64,000 bases of DNA, taken from assembly GCF_022436675.1 (NCBI RefSeq), contig NZ_JAKUJZ010000001.1, positions 558,001 through 622,000 of the forward strand. Reading direction: 5' to 3'. Position numbers and translations under genes: made by a program. The notes beneath the pieces were generated by a model that worked only from the letters and a program-made list of their open reading frames with translations, ran no database searches and was not told where the DNA came from. Below, piece by piece: positions 34,447 through 43,831 of this stretch (within the stretch, counting starts at the first letter, position 1; every line of letters starts with the position of its first letter). Source of the DNA: Rheinheimera hassiensis. GTDB taxonomy: Bacteria; Pseudomonadota; Gammaproteobacteria; Enterobacterales; Alteromonadaceae.

Positions 34447-35448
34447 TTGCAAGACCAGATCAGACCAGTATCAACCAACCCATTTCAGCCAGCCTGGTGG
34501 TTAAAACATGCCCATCTGCAAACCATTTTTGCCAAATATTTAAGCCCGAATCAGCGCCTGAACACCGAAGCAGAAACCGTACCTCTGCCAGATGGCGATG
34601 AAGTACAACTAAACTGGTTGCATAGTGAAAACAGCAGCGACAACGCCCCGGTGGTTATTTTGCTGCACGGCTTAGCCGGTGATATTAACAGCCATTATAT
34701 TCAGGCCATGCTGGCCCAATGCCATGCACTGGGCTGGACGGCGGTATTACTGCATTTTCGTGGTTGCAACGGCAAACCCAACAAGCTGCCCCGCGCTTAT
34801 CACAGCGGCGATACTGCCGATGCGGCGTTGGTGATAACACAAGTTAAACGCCGTTACCCGAACCGGCCATTAGTCGCCGTAGGTTATTCACTTGGCGGTA
34901 ATGTGTTACTGAAATACTGTGGTGAGCAGGCTGAACACAACCCGTTGTCGGCGGCAGTTGCCGTGTGCCCGCCGCTGTCGCTGTCGGCCTGTGCTAAACG
35001 CATTAATACCGGTAGCAGCAAGCTGTATCAGCGTTACCTGCTGGGGCGGTTAAAGCGCAGCACTTTGCTTAAACTAACGCAATTTACCGATTTTCCGCTG
35101 CCACTCACGCCGCAACAGGTGCAGGGTTTTAGCAGTATTGAACAGTTTGACGAGTATTACACCGCACCGATCCACGGCTTTTTAAACGCGCAGGACTATT
35201 ATCAAAAAGCCAGTGGCAAAGCATTTTTACGCCATATTTGCATACCCACGCTGATTATTCATGCGAAGGACGACCCGTTTTTAAGCGACGACGTGATTCC
35301 CAAGGCCAGTGAGCTTAGCCCGCATATTCATTACGAACTAACCAGCGGCGGCGGCCATGTCGGTTTTGTTTATGGCAGCCCGTTAAAACCCAAATTCTGG
35401 TTAAACCAACGCATTCCGCAATTTATTACTGAGCAGTTACCAAAATGA
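34447..35448 (+). CDS. yheT: Alpha/beta hydrolase YheT
   Basis: 333 aa cytoplasmic hydrolase. Family landmarks: [16 protein letters not shown] near the N-terminus, [11 protein letters not shown] (oxyanion), the nucleophile elbow VGYSLGGNV and a C-terminal GGGHVGFV holding the catalytic histidine. It uses a TTG start with AGGA nine bases upstream; no ATG fits the family's N-terminus. Its last codons overlap yheU by four bases. In E. coli yheT directly follows yheS; here the two are about 12.6 kb apart. Confidence 0.9.
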   Translation: MQDQIRPVSTNPFQPAWWLKHAHLQTIFAKYLSPNQRLNTEAETVPLPDGDEVQLNWLHSENSSDNAPVVILLHGLAGDINSHYIQAMLAQCHALGWTAVLLHFRGCNGKPNKLPRAYHSGDTADAALVITQVKRRYPNRPLVAVGYSLGGNVLLKYCGEQAEHNPLSAAVAVCPPLSLSACAKRINTGSSKLYQRYLLGRLKRSTLLKLTQFTDFPLPLTPQQVQGFSSIEQFDEYYTAPIHGFLNAQDYYQKASGKAFLRHICIPTLIIHAKDDPFLSDDVIPKASELSPHIHYELTSGGGHVGFVYGSPLKPKFWLNQRIPQFITEQLPK

Positions 35449-35681
35449 TTATTCCGTACACCGACATCGCCGAAGATACGCTAAACAATCTGATTGAATA
35501 CTATGTACTGCGCGAAGGCACCGATTACGGCGAGTATGAAATGGCCATGGCAGAAAAAGTTGCTATGGTAAAACGCCAGCTAAAAAGCGGCGACGTAGTG
35601 ATTGTTTATTCTGAGCTGCATGAAAGTATTAACCTGATGCCAAAGCAGGTGTTTTTACAACAGGAAAACAACCAACCTTAA
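35445..35681 (+). CDS. yheU: YheU family protein
   Basis: 78 aa, near the length of E. coli YheU (72). [20 protein letters not shown] and [20 protein letters not shown] are the family signature. ATGA overlap with yheT shows translational coupling. Function not known. The stop codon overlaps the convergent stop of the pyrophosphatase-fusion gene. Confidence 0.93.
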   Translation: MIIPYTDIAEDTLNNLIEYYVLREGTDYGEYEMAMAEKVAMVKRQLKSGDVVIVYSELHESINLMPKQVFLQQENNQP

Positions 35682-35696
35682 AGTTGGCTGTTTTTT
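35670..35696 (+). terminator. Intrinsic terminator overlapping the yheU stop
   Basis: CCAAC (35672-35676) pairs with GTTGG (35683-35687) around the stop codon, followed by CTGTTTTTT. The stem is short; because the convergent gene also stops here, the hairpin lies within both coding ends. Confidence 0.6.
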
Positions 35697-37252
35697 ATCA
35701 GCGTCAGTGCCGCCGCTGCATCATCAAACTTCTGCACTGTTATTTTAGCGGCCGGGCCTTTGTAATGCTCAAACCAGTTTTGTAGTTGCGCCGTGACACC
35801 CGGAAACAACTGCTGTAGCTGGGCAAGATCATGTACGCTGGCAAAAGTGCCGTTTAATGGCACCGCCAGCAGCTTGTCGTCGTGCTCGCCGTTATCCAGC
35901 ATGCGCATAACGCCAACCAACCTTACCTGCTGTATTGTCCCCTGTGCCAGGGCACTGCCCAGTAGCAGCACGTCCAGCGGATCACCATCTCCGCCCTGCG
36001 CTTTACTGAGTAAAGTGCTGGTGACAATGCCATAATTTACCGGATACGGCAGATACTGCACCTGGCGCAAAGCGCCGTTTTGTTGCTCCCACTCCAGTTG
36101 CAGCGGCGCTTGTTTATCTTGCTGCCATTTGTCTGCACTGCCAGCGGCTATTTCAATCAACACATTAATACTGCCATCGGCATTTGTGGCTTGAGGTAAT
36201 GCGCTAAGCCCACTGTGCAGCGCATTACGATCCAGATACTGTCTGTTGTCACAATTTACCGGCATGCCCCGTTGCTGCAACGCTACCGCCAGCCTGCCAC
36301 TGCTGGCGCCGCTGCTATTGCGCTGGCACAATAACTGGCTTAGCTGCTGGTAATGCACACCACCGCGCCAGCCTAAATCTGCTGCAGTAAAACCGGCAAA
36401 AATAGCGGTATTAGCGCTTAAACCAGCTAAATGGCCATGAATACGTTCCAGCCATTGTATATAGTCAGCACCGCTGTAATAGCCCGGAAATTGCAGCCCG
36501 TCTTGCTGGCGCAAATATTGTGCCCAATAAAATTCAACAAAAGGGATAGCGGGCTCGGGTTTGTCCCAAACCCCATCGCGTAAAAAATACATGGCGGCAC
36601 GGTAAGGATCATTTTCTAAACTGGCGCGGCCTAAACTGGCGGGCAGTTGCTGATAGCCGATAGGGTTTCCGGCGGCGTCATACAGCCAGGCGTTGCCCTG
36701 CTGCTGCATAAGTTGCCAGAACGCTTGCTGCTCTTTCACGTCAAGCTTTGCCTGCAAATATACGGCTACCGGCAGTTCTGCACCGCCATCTGGCATATCA
36801 TAAAACGCTGAAAAGGTGTGATGACCATCGGTCAGATATAACTGGTTATCTGCGCCCAGCACGGCTGTTTTCATCTGCTGTGTTTTGCGTTTTTTCTGCC
36901 CGGCATTGGTACACTGATAACTGCCGGGCTGCTGTGGTGTTGAGTTGGCCGTAAAACTGACTTTTTTGCCCCAACCGGCACTTTCACATAAATCAGTGAA
37001 TAACGCCTGACGGTTTTGCCGGTACAGTGCCAGCTTATAATTTACCTGCTCATGGGCAATAACACTTTGTGTCGGACGCAACTGGCCCAGTGTTACCTCA
37101 ATAACCGAATTGGCCTGCCACTGTGGCTCTGCTATCGCAAAACCGGCAAAAGCCAATATAAAACTTAGTGGTAAACCACAACGCAGCACAGCATGCACTC
37201 CTGACAACAGGCCAAAGCGGCCGAGCTTAAAAGCAGCAGATGACAATAACAT
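35678..37252 (-). CDS. Exported fusion of ParB/Srx-like domain and inorganic pyrophosphatase
   Basis: 524 aa. A signal peptide ends at AIA (residue 41). Residues 45-330 form a ParB/sulfiredoxin-like domain of the ParBc_2 type: [20 protein letters not shown], later [11 protein letters not shown] at 140-150. Residues 360-524 are a family I inorganic pyrophosphatase with conserved catalytic residues: Glu367 and Lys375, PYPVNYG (402-408), DGDPLD (422-427), DNGEHDDK (453-460) and FEHYKG. It should hydrolyse pyrophosphate to phosphate outside the cytoplasm. The ATG at 37252 has GAGG eight bases upstream; ten more codons upstream would spoil the signal peptide. It is divergent from a TonB receptor gene across a dyad-containing gap. 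The job of the ParB/Srx part in the periplasm is unclear. Confidence 0.85.
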   Translation of the reverse strand: MLLSSAAFKLGRFGLLSGVHAVLRCGLPLSFILAFAGFAIAEPQWQANSVIEVTLGQLRPTQSVIAHEQVNYKLALYRQNRQALFTDLCESAGWGKKVSFTANSTPQQPGSYQCTNAGQKKRKTQQMKTAVLGADNQLYLTDGHHTFSAFYDMPDGGAELPVAVYLQAKLDVKEQQAFWQLMQQQGNAWLYDAAGNPIGYQQLPASLGRASLENDPYRAAMYFLRDGVWDKPEPAIPFVEFYWAQYLRQQDGLQFPGYYSGADYIQWLERIHGHLAGLSANTAIFAGFTAADLGWRGGVHYQQLSQLLCQRNSSGASSGRLAVALQQRGMPVNCDNRQYLDRNALHSGLSALPQATNADGSINVLIEIAAGSADKWQQDKQAPLQLEWEQQNGALRQVQYLPYPVNYGIVTSTLLSKAQGGDGDPLDVLLLGSALAQGTIQQVRLVGVMRMLDNGEHDDKLLAVPLNGTFASVHDLAQLQQLFPGVTAQLQNWFEHYKGPAAKITVQKFDDAAAALTLIKNSQL

Positions 37253-37286
37253 GACAATAACCTCAATTGTCTTTTTTGTCATTTTA

Positions 37287-37304
37287 GTGACATATCAATG
37301 TCAC
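37287..37304. promoter_or_regulatory. Perfect dyad between divergent pyrophosphatase-fusion and TonB-receptor genes
   Basis: GTGACAT-ATCA-ATGTCAC is an exact inverted repeat with 7-bp arms. It sits 35 bases before the pyrophosphatase-fusion start and 18 bases upstream of the receptor promoter, so one regulator could control both genes. TGTCA elements recall PhoB boxes, but the inverted rather than direct arrangement does not fit PhoB. Regulator unknown. Confidence 0.45.
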
Positions 37305-37321
37305 CCTAATGCAATCTGACA

Positions 37322-37350
37322 TTGTTAACATTTGGCCCAGAACTTAAAAT
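37322..37350 (+). promoter_or_regulatory. Sigma70-type promoter of the TonB-receptor gene
   Basis: TTGTTA (37322-37327), a 17-base spacer and TAAAAT (37345-37350) form a good promoter 19 bases before the start codon. The ribosome site TAAGGA follows directly, so the 5' leader would be very short. Confidence 0.5.
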
Positions 37351-37368
37351 TATCTTAAGGATGTCAAT

Positions 37369-40170
37369 ATGTTAAGCAACAAAACCACGGTAACCCTGCG
37401 CCAGCGCCCGCTGTTAAGCGGCCTGATGCTGGCACTGGCATTGCCGGTAGCGGGTTATGTACAAGCCGCTGGCGTAGCTGAAGGTATAGTACAAAAAGTA
37501 GACAGCGGCACGCCACTGGCGGGCGCACTGGTTAAAGTAGCTGGCACCGAGCAACAAGTATTTACTGACGCCTCAGGCCGCTTTGTGCTGCGTAATCTGG
37601 CTGCCGGCGCAGTGACACTGGAAGTCAGTTATATTGGTTTACCGCCGCAGACGCAGCAAATTAACATTACAGATAACAGCAACACCGCAATTGTAGTGCA
37701 ACTGGACGAAGTTGAACGCCTGGCTGTGGTAGGCCAACGTCAGGCGCAAAATAAAGCCTTGAATCTGTACCGTGCGTCAGACGCGGTAACCAACTTTATC
37801 GCCTCGGATGATATGGGGCAGTTTGTTGACCAAAACGTCGCCGAATCGCTACAGCGTTTGCCCGGCACGTCAATCAGCCGCGATCAGGGTGAAGGCCGCT
37901 TTGTTAGCGTGCGTGGTATCTCTGCCGGTTTAAGCACTGTCACAGTAAACGGCATGCGTATTGGTACACCAGAAGGCAGCTCACGCGCGGTGCCACTGGA
38001 TGTTATTCCTACCGGCTCTATCGAAGGTATCTCGGTTACCAAAGCGCCTACGCCGGATATGCCGGGCGATGCTATTGGTGGTGCTATAGATGTAAAATCG
38101 GCGTCTGCATTTGAGAAAGACGGCCGGCAAATACGTTATCGCGCTGAAGCGTCGTATAACGATTTGAGCAGCGAAACCAGCCCGAAATTCAGCCTCAACG
38201 CCAGCGACACCTTTAGTTTATCCGGTGACGGTAAAGACTTTGGTGTAGCGTTCGGCATTAACTACTTAGATCGCAAGCTGGAGTCCGATAACGTAGAAGC
38301 GGCCTACGATATGGTTGATTATCAGGACGGCGAAGCCTTTGGCTTAATTGAACTGCAACAGCGCAAATACTTTGTGAACCGTGAGCGTATTGGCGCCAAC
38401 CTGAACCTGGAGTTCCGCCCGGACAGCAGCAACAAATATTTCGCCAATACCGTATTTAGCCGCTTTAGTGACGCAGAAACCCGCCAGCGTAGCATTTATG
38501 TATTTGAAGAAGGCAGTTTAACTGATTTCGACGGCAGTGCTGCTACGGTTACCGAAATAGCCCCTGACGCACTGCGCCGCCGCGTGCGCTACCGTACCAA
38601 AGAGCAAGACACACTGGCACTGAACCTGGGGGCTGAGCATATCCGCAACAGCTATACGCTGGATTATTATGCTGGTGTATCAACAACCCGTGAGCGGGTA
38701 CTGGACGAGAACGAAGGCCGTTTTGAATATACCGGTGACGAGCTGGATGCAACGTATTCGATTGGCAATGGTGTGCCAAATTTTGCCATTTTACGTGACG
38801 GTGTGGCTGACACTACGCACCTGGACAACGCCAACTATGAGTTGGATCGGGCGGTACTGGAGCCAAAAATCATCGACGACGATGAGTATAACCTTGGCGC
38901 CAATATTGAGCTGCCTTATGCCTTTGGCAACAGCAACCTGACGTTAAAAGCCGGTGCCGATCTGCGCTGGAAACAAAAAGACACCAACACCGATATTATT
39001 GAATTGCGCCGCACGCCAGACGCAACGCTGGATCAGTTTACTACAGGTGCGCCGTCTTATGGTTTAGGCAATCTGGGCCAGGGCATCAGCTCTGGCGCTT
39101 ATATCAACTTCTTTAATCAAAACCGCAGTGATTTTACCGAGCGGCCACAAGATATGGCCGAAAATGCGCAGCTGTCACTAGGTGAAGACTTTGTTGCCGA
39201 CGAAGACGTGCAGGCCGGTTACCTGATGGCGACGTACGATGCACAGAACTGGCGCTTAATTGCCGGTATGCGGGTAGAGCGTACCGACTACTCTGCCAGT
39301 GGTAACCAGCTGACATTTAATGAAGACGGTGAGCTGGCAATCAGCAGCCGTTCGGTAAGCAGCGATTACACTAACCTGCTACCGGGTTTGCATTTGAGCT
39401 ACGATCTGGCCGACGATCTGGTGCTACGCGCCGCCTGGACCAACACCATAGCGCGCCCGAGCTTTAATGATATTTCTCCCCGTGCCCAGATAAATTTAGA
39501 AGACAACGAAGTTGAGCTGGGTAACCCGGATCTGAACCCATACGAAGCCGTAAACTATGACCTGTTGCTAGACTGGTACTACAACGATGGCAGCCTGTTA
39601 TCCGCCGGTGTGTTTTATAAAGATATCGATAACTTTATTGTTGAGCTAACCAGCAACGACGTGGCAGAGTTTGCCGGCTTTGATGTAACCCGCCCGGTTA
39701 ATGCACTCAGTGCCAGCGTAAAAGGCTTTGAATTTGCGTGGCAGCACAGCTTTATCCAGCCGGCGCTTGCCGGGATATTAATGGGTGCTAACTTTACTCT
39801 GCTCGACACCGATTTAGCCGTCGCAGAGCGTGCCGGTGAAAGCTTTAGCTTACCGGAATCTGCTGAGCGGGCCGGTAACCTGTATCTGGGTTATGAAGAT
39901 GGTAAATTCAGCACCCGTTTAAGTGTGTCATACCGTGACAAGTTCTTAAGCGAAGTAGGTGATGACAGCAACTATGATATCTATGTCGCGGCCCATACTC
40001 AGGTTGATGTTACAGCATCGTATAAACTGAGCAAGCATGTTGAACTGGTGGCAGAGCTGGTAAACCTGACAGACGAACCACTTGAGCTGTATCAGGGTAG
40101 CTCAGCCTACACTTATCAGTTTGAAGAGTACGGCATGACCTTTGCGCTGGGCGTTAAAGGTAAATTCTAA
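37369..40170 (+). CDS. TonB-dependent outer-membrane receptor with N-terminal carboxypeptidase-regulatory-like domain
   Basis: 933 aa. Signal peptide (cut after VQA, about residue 33), a CarboxypepD-regulatory-like beta domain (about 38-110, GIVQKVDSGTPLAGALVKVA), then the plug (about 135-265) with VDQNVAESLQRLPGTSISRD, VSVRGISAGLSTVTVNGMRI and PTGSIEGISVTKAPTPDMPG, and a 22-strand barrel ending in ...TFALGVKGKF with C-terminal Phe. The plug resembles the TIGR01782 group, often used for carbohydrates or other large nutrients. Divergent pyrophosphatase-fusion gene suggests a phosphorus-containing substrate, which is inference. A strong terminator follows. Confidence 0.93.
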   Translation: MLSNKTTVTLRQRPLLSGLMLALALPVAGYVQAAGVAEGIVQKVDSGTPLAGALVKVAGTEQQVFTDASGRFVLRNLAAGAVTLEVSYIGLPPQTQQINITDNSNTAIVVQLDEVERLAVVGQRQAQNKALNLYRASDAVTNFIASDDMGQFVDQNVAESLQRLPGTSISRDQGEGRFVSVRGISAGLSTVTVNGMRIGTPEGSSRAVPLDVIPTGSIEGISVTKAPTPDMPGDAIGGAIDVKSASAFEKDGRQIRYRAEASYNDLSSETSPKFSLNASDTFSLSGDGKDFGVAFGINYLDRKLESDNVEAAYDMVDYQDGEAFGLIELQQRKYFVNRERIGANLNLEFRPDSSNKYFANTVFSRFSDAETRQRSIYVFEEGSLTDFDGSAATVTEIAPDALRRRVRYRTKEQDTLALNLGAEHIRNSYTLDYYAGVSTTRERVLDENEGRFEYTGDELDATYSIGNGVPNFAILRDGVADTTHLDNANYELDRAVLEPKIIDDDEYNLGANIELPYAFGNSNLTLKAGADLRWKQKDTNTDIIELRRTPDATLDQFTTGAPSYGLGNLGQGISSGAYINFFNQNRSDFTERPQDMAENAQLSLGEDFVADEDVQAGYLMATYDAQNWRLIAGMRVERTDYSASGNQLTFNEDGELAISSRSVSSDYTNLLPGLHLSYDLADDLVLRAAWTNTIARPSFNDISPRAQINLEDNEVELGNPDLNPYEAVNYDLLLDWYYNDGSLLSAGVFYKDIDNFIVELTSNDVAEFAGFDVTRPVNALSASVKGFEFAWQHSFIQPALAGILMGANFTLLDTDLAVAERAGESFSLPESAERAGNLYLGYEDGKFSTRLSVSYRDKFLSEVGDDSNYDIYVAAHTQVDVTASYKLSKHVELVAELVNLTDEPLELYQGSSAYTYQFEEYGMTFALGVKGKF

Positions 40171-40191
40171 CCGTTTCAGCACGATGCAACA

Positions 40192-40226
40192 GCGGGCCAC
40201 ACCATCAGCGTGTGGCTCGCTTTTTT
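40192..40226 (+). terminator. Intrinsic terminator after TonB receptor
   Basis: GCGGGCCACAC pairs with GTGTGGCTCGC around a short loop, followed by TTTTTT. Confidence 0.85.
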
Positions 40227-40285
40227 ACTGCACCACCTTTATACTGCCACTGTCCTAGTAAAACGGAGTGTTGTAACTAACCTGT

Positions 40286-41308
40286 ATGAGTCTTCTAATT
40301 GCTTTTGTCGTTCTGTCAATAGCTGTATCCTTTGTCTGTTCTATCCTCGAAGCAGCCTTGCTATCGATTACCCCAAGCTACATTGCCCAGCAAAAACTTA
40401 CCCGGCCTAAGCTGTATGAACAGCTAAAAGTATTAAAAGACAAGATTGACCAGCCACTGGCAGCCATTCTGACACTAAACACGGTTGCTCATACAGTCGG
40501 CGCTACCGGTGTGGGTGCTCAGGTTACGCTAGTATTTGGTGATGGCTATCTGGGTATTGCGTCAGCAATAATGACTATTCTTATTCTGGTGTTGTCAGAA
40601 ATTATGCCTAAAACCATAGGCGCACGTTACTGGCCGCAACTGACACCGATACTGCCTGTTATGCTTAACAGTATGATTACACTGTTAAAACCGTTTATCT
40701 GGTTGTCAGATCAAATTATGAAGCTGTTTGGCGGCAGCCACCACGAACATGATTTACGCCAGGAAATTAAAGCCCTAACCGTGTTGGGCCGCGAACTAAA
40801 CAAACTGGATGAAGACGAGCAGCGCGTTATCGCCAATATTCTGGATTTACACGACATTAAAGTACGCGACATTATGACACCGCGCACCGTATGCGAAACC
40901 GCCAGCCCCGAAGAGCCGCTGGATAGCTTTGCTAAACGGGTTAAGGTAGGCCAGTTTTCACGCTACCCGGTGCTGGATAAAGATGAAGCCCCGCTGGGTA
41001 TAGCGTTCCGTTACGATATGCTCAACATTACCGAGCAAAAAACAGTGGCTGATTTGATGAAACCGGTAAAGGTTATTTCAGATAAAATGAGTGTAGAGCA
41101 GTTAATGGCTCAACTGATGCACGACCGCCAGCACATGTGTTTAGTATACGATGAATACGGTACCTGGCTTGGCCTGGTAACGATGGAAGATGTGATTGAA
41201 ACCATTATCGGCCAACCCATTATGGACGAAACCGACGATATCCCTAATATGCGCCGCTTTGCCAAGCGCCGCTGGGAACATAAACTGAAAAACCTGTCAG
41301 AAGACTAA
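40286..41308 (+). CDS. CNNM/CorC-like membrane protein with DUF21 and CBS domains
   Basis: 340 aa. A DUF21 transmembrane domain occupies about 1-150 (three or four helices; SLLIAFVVLSIAVSFVCSIL, ILILVLSEIMPKTIGARYW) and a CBS pair about 190-315 (VRDIMTPRTVCETASPEEPL, MCLVYDEYGTWLGLVTMEDV). It lacks the C-terminal CorC/HlyC transporter-associated domain usual in the longer members. Proteins of this group are linked to magnesium or divalent-cation efflux. It starts about 115 bases after the TonB receptor and ends at a perfect terminator. Confidence 0.9.
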   Translation: MSLLIAFVVLSIAVSFVCSILEAALLSITPSYIAQQKLTRPKLYEQLKVLKDKIDQPLAAILTLNTVAHTVGATGVGAQVTLVFGDGYLGIASAIMTILILVLSEIMPKTIGARYWPQLTPILPVMLNSMITLLKPFIWLSDQIMKLFGGSHHEHDLRQEIKALTVLGRELNKLDEDEQRVIANILDLHDIKVRDIMTPRTVCETASPEEPLDSFAKRVKVGQFSRYPVLDKDEAPLGIAFRYDMLNITEQKTVADLMKPVKVISDKMSVEQLMAQLMHDRQHMCLVYDEYGTWLGLVTMEDVIETIIGQPIMDETDDIPNMRRFAKRRWEHKLKNLSED

Positions 41309-41325
41309 CTGACGTTTCACTCTAT

Positions 41326-41357
41326 AAAACAGGCCGCAATTGCGGCCTGTTTTTTGT
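41326..41357. terminator. Bidirectional intrinsic terminator
   Basis: AACAGGCCGCAA-TTGCGGCCTGTT is a perfect 24-base palindrome flanked by A-run and T-run. It serves the CBS-domain gene and the convergent flotillin operon. Confidence 0.93.
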
Positions 41358-41369
41358 TAACGTATTTAT

Positions 41370-43112
41370 TTATGGCTTAAGTGGGGCTTTTAACGCTTCA
41401 GTCATACCATTGATATCACCAGCTTTTAAACCAATTTCAGACAATAGTGAATCCAGAATTGGCGCCTGAGCACGATAGCGCAGTGCACTGTTAACAACCT
41501 GATCAGCCAAGGAGCCATTGCCACCTTCGGTTGCAGCAGTTTCGCCGTTACCCCCAGCCTGAGCACCCATACCGTTAACCTGCAGGATCTTAATATCGCT
41601 GATTTGCTCCATCGGTTTAACGCTTTGCGCAATAATTTCTGGTAACTGCTCGATCAACGCTAACCGGATTTGCATCGCGATTTGGTCAACTGACAACATA
41701 TTTGCCGCTGCGTTAATCGCTTTCTTACCTTCAGCATCAACTTCATAACTGCGTGCTTTAGCATCGGCCAGTAACAGCTCGGCGTCGGCCTGACCTTTAG
41801 CAGTTAAACGCTCTTTGTCTGCCTGGCCCTGAGCGGCTACCCGCAATGCTTCAGCCTGATCTTCAGCTGCTTTTTTCTCGGCCTCAGCCGCTACAACTAA
41901 ATGAATCGCATCTTTTTCTGCTTGCTGACGCGCTTGAATCAATTCAACTTGTTTAGCACGTTCTGCCTGTTCGGTTTGCCGTACCGTAATAACACCTTCT
42001 TCCTGTTTTACTGCTAAAGCCCTGGCTTTATCCGCTTCAGCTTTAGCTTCAGATTCAGCACGGGATTTCTCTGCAACAGCTATCGACTTCTCTTGTGACG
42101 CCAGTTCTACCGCCTTTTGCCGTTCAATTTCAGCTTGTTCCACAGCACGTTGTTTAGCGATATCCATTTCGCGTACTGCCCGGTCTTTCTGAATGTTCTC
42201 GTTATCAATGTCACGCTCAGACATAATACGTTTTAAGTCAATTTCGCGCTGTGAAGCAATCTGAGCTTCTTCTGCTTCACGTTTCTTTTCTGCCTGCTCA
42301 CGGGCAATCTCTGCCATTTGCGAGGCACGGCGAATTGATACTTCACGTTCCTGCTCTAAGCGGGCGTATTCCTCTTCGCGTGAGATCTGCAACTTGGCGC
42401 GTTCAGCTTCCAGGTTTTTAGTTTTGATGGCTAAGTCAGTTTCCTGCTCGATGTCGTTACGGATCTTACGACGCGATTCAATTGCCTGAGTCAGCTTGGT
42501 TAAACCTTCCGCATCAAAGGCATTTTGCGGGTTAAAGTGTTCAAATGCGGTTTGGTCCAGCCCGGTTAATGATACCGACTCCAGTTCCAGACCGTTCTTC
42601 AGCAAGTCTTCTGACACTACGTGCTGTACTTTCTGCACAAAATCGACCCGTTTTTCGTGCAGCTCTTCCATTGCCATTTCAGCCGCAACAGAGCGCAGTG
42701 CATCAACAAACTTACCTTCCACCAGCTCTTTTAGCTCTTGCGGGTTCATGGTTTTTAAACCCAGCGTCTGCGCTGCGTTGGCAATAGCATCTACTGTCGG
42801 CTTTACCCGAACATAAAACTCTGCTGTTACGTCAGCCCGCATCCTGTCCCGTGTAATCAACGCTTGCTCGGCAGCACGGCGCACTTCAAGGCGCAGCGTA
42901 TTCATATTTACCGGAATAATTTCATGTAATACCGGCAGCACGATGGCGCCGCCGTTCATAATAACTTTTTCGCCACGAAAACCGGTGCGAACAAAAGAAA
43001 TTTCCTTGGTTGCCCTCTTATATAGCCGTGCGAGAATCATCCCCAGCACCAGCAACGCTACCAGTGCCACACCGGCGATAACGAGAATATCCACTAAATT
43101 CATTGCCAACAT
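41370..43112 (-). CDS. Flotillin-like SPFH-domain membrane protein (YqiK type)
   Basis: 580 aa. One N-terminal membrane segment (about 6-27), an SPFH/band-7 domain (about 35-200, AEFYVRVKPTVDAIANAAQT), then a very long Ala/Glu/Lys/Arg-rich coiled coil (about 215-470) and a C-terminal tail with IRLALIEQLPEIIAQSVKPM. This matches bacterial flotillins, which form membrane microdomain scaffolds. AAGGAG six bases before the ATG supports this start. It is the last gene of a four-gene operon with YqiJ-like and PspA-like proteins, the same gene company seen around E. coli yqiK and Bacillus yuaF-floT. Confidence 0.92.
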   Translation of the reverse strand: MLAMNLVDILVIAGVALVALLVLGMILARLYKRATKEISFVRTGFRGEKVIMNGGAIVLPVLHEIIPVNMNTLRLEVRRAAEQALITRDRMRADVTAEFYVRVKPTVDAIANAAQTLGLKTMNPQELKELVEGKFVDALRSVAAEMAMEELHEKRVDFVQKVQHVVSEDLLKNGLELESVSLTGLDQTAFEHFNPQNAFDAEGLTKLTQAIESRRKIRNDIEQETDLAIKTKNLEAERAKLQISREEEYARLEQEREVSIRRASQMAEIAREQAEKKREAEEAQIASQREIDLKRIMSERDIDNENIQKDRAVREMDIAKQRAVEQAEIERQKAVELASQEKSIAVAEKSRAESEAKAEADKARALAVKQEEGVITVRQTEQAERAKQVELIQARQQAEKDAIHLVVAAEAEKKAAEDQAEALRVAAQGQADKERLTAKGQADAELLLADAKARSYEVDAEGKKAINAAANMLSVDQIAMQIRLALIEQLPEIIAQSVKPMEQISDIKILQVNGMGAQAGGNGETAATEGGNGSLADQVVNSALRYRAQAPILDSLLSEIGLKAGDINGMTEALKAPLKP

Positions 43113-43147
43113 TTACTGCTCCTTTACCTTAATGTATTTCCATTATT

Positions 43148-43831
43148 TCAGGATCGGCTTTGGTCCTGATCTGACAAATGAGGATTAATATTTTTAATCC
43201 CTTTATAAACTGCGCCCTGACGGGACAACAGCAATACTTCTGTTCCCTGCAAAAACTCATCGCCCTCAGCATCGGGTTCCAGTTGCAGATAATGGGTGTA
43301 ACCATGCTGATCTTTCACTCTGGCCTCTGCCGGATAATTTTGCCGGGCAGTGCCTAATGTAATAACGGCAATACGCCCTAACAGGCTGTCTTCAGTCACC
43401 GCTGTGGTTTCATCTCTTGGCATAACCGCCTGCAATACTCCGCCCCCCAACCGCACCAAAGGCAAACTGGCTACAAATACCAGCGGTACTGCCAGCCACC
43501 CTGGCGCCAGCCAGCCAGTTAAAGCCTGAAATAGCCCTTGCAGCAGTATGCCCAACAAGCCAAAGCTGAATAGAAATATAACCAGTAACATCAGCAGCGG
43601 CACTTCGCCAATCCGTAACCAACCCAGAAAGCGGCTTAATGCTGTATCGGCGTCAACCTGACCTACTTCGGTATGCGGGCTAAGTTCGGATTCTGGTAGC
43701 AAGCTTTCTAATGCTGAGGACATTCCTGCACCTAGCAATGCTGCTACGCCTTCCAGCACGGCTATCATTATCATCAGAACAAGAGCTATGCTAAAAGCCA
43801 GATTCTCGCTGGCCAGCATCAGACTTAGCAT
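43148..43831 (-). CDS. YqiJ/YuaF-like membrane protein with OB-fold domain
   Basis: 227 aa. Three or four transmembrane segments (about 8-35, 70-100, 105-130) and a soluble C-terminal part (about 145-215; SLLGRIAVITLGTARQNYPA, AEGDEFLQGTEVLLLSRQGA) that fits the OB-fold of NfeD-like/YqiJ proteins. Such proteins accompany flotillins and are thought to organise them in the membrane. Start overlaps the PspA-like stop (TAATG), 35 bases before the flotillin gene. Confidence 0.87.
   Translation of the reverse strand: MLSLMLASENLAFSIALVLMIMIAVLEGVAALLGAGMSSALESLLPESELSPHTEVGQVDADTALSRFLGWLRIGEVPLLMLLVIFLFSFGLLGILLQGLFQALTGWLAPGWLAVPLVFVASLPLVRLGGGVLQAVMPRDETTAVTEDSLLGRIAVITLGTARQNYPAEARVKDQHGYTHYLQLEPDAEGDEFLQGTEVLLLSRQGAVYKGIKNINPHLSDQDQSRS

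Noticed and set aside
37261..37320. PhoB box in the pyrophosphatase/TonB gap
   Set aside because: TGTCA units are present but as inverted, not 11-bp-spaced direct repeats, so PhoB binding is not supported.
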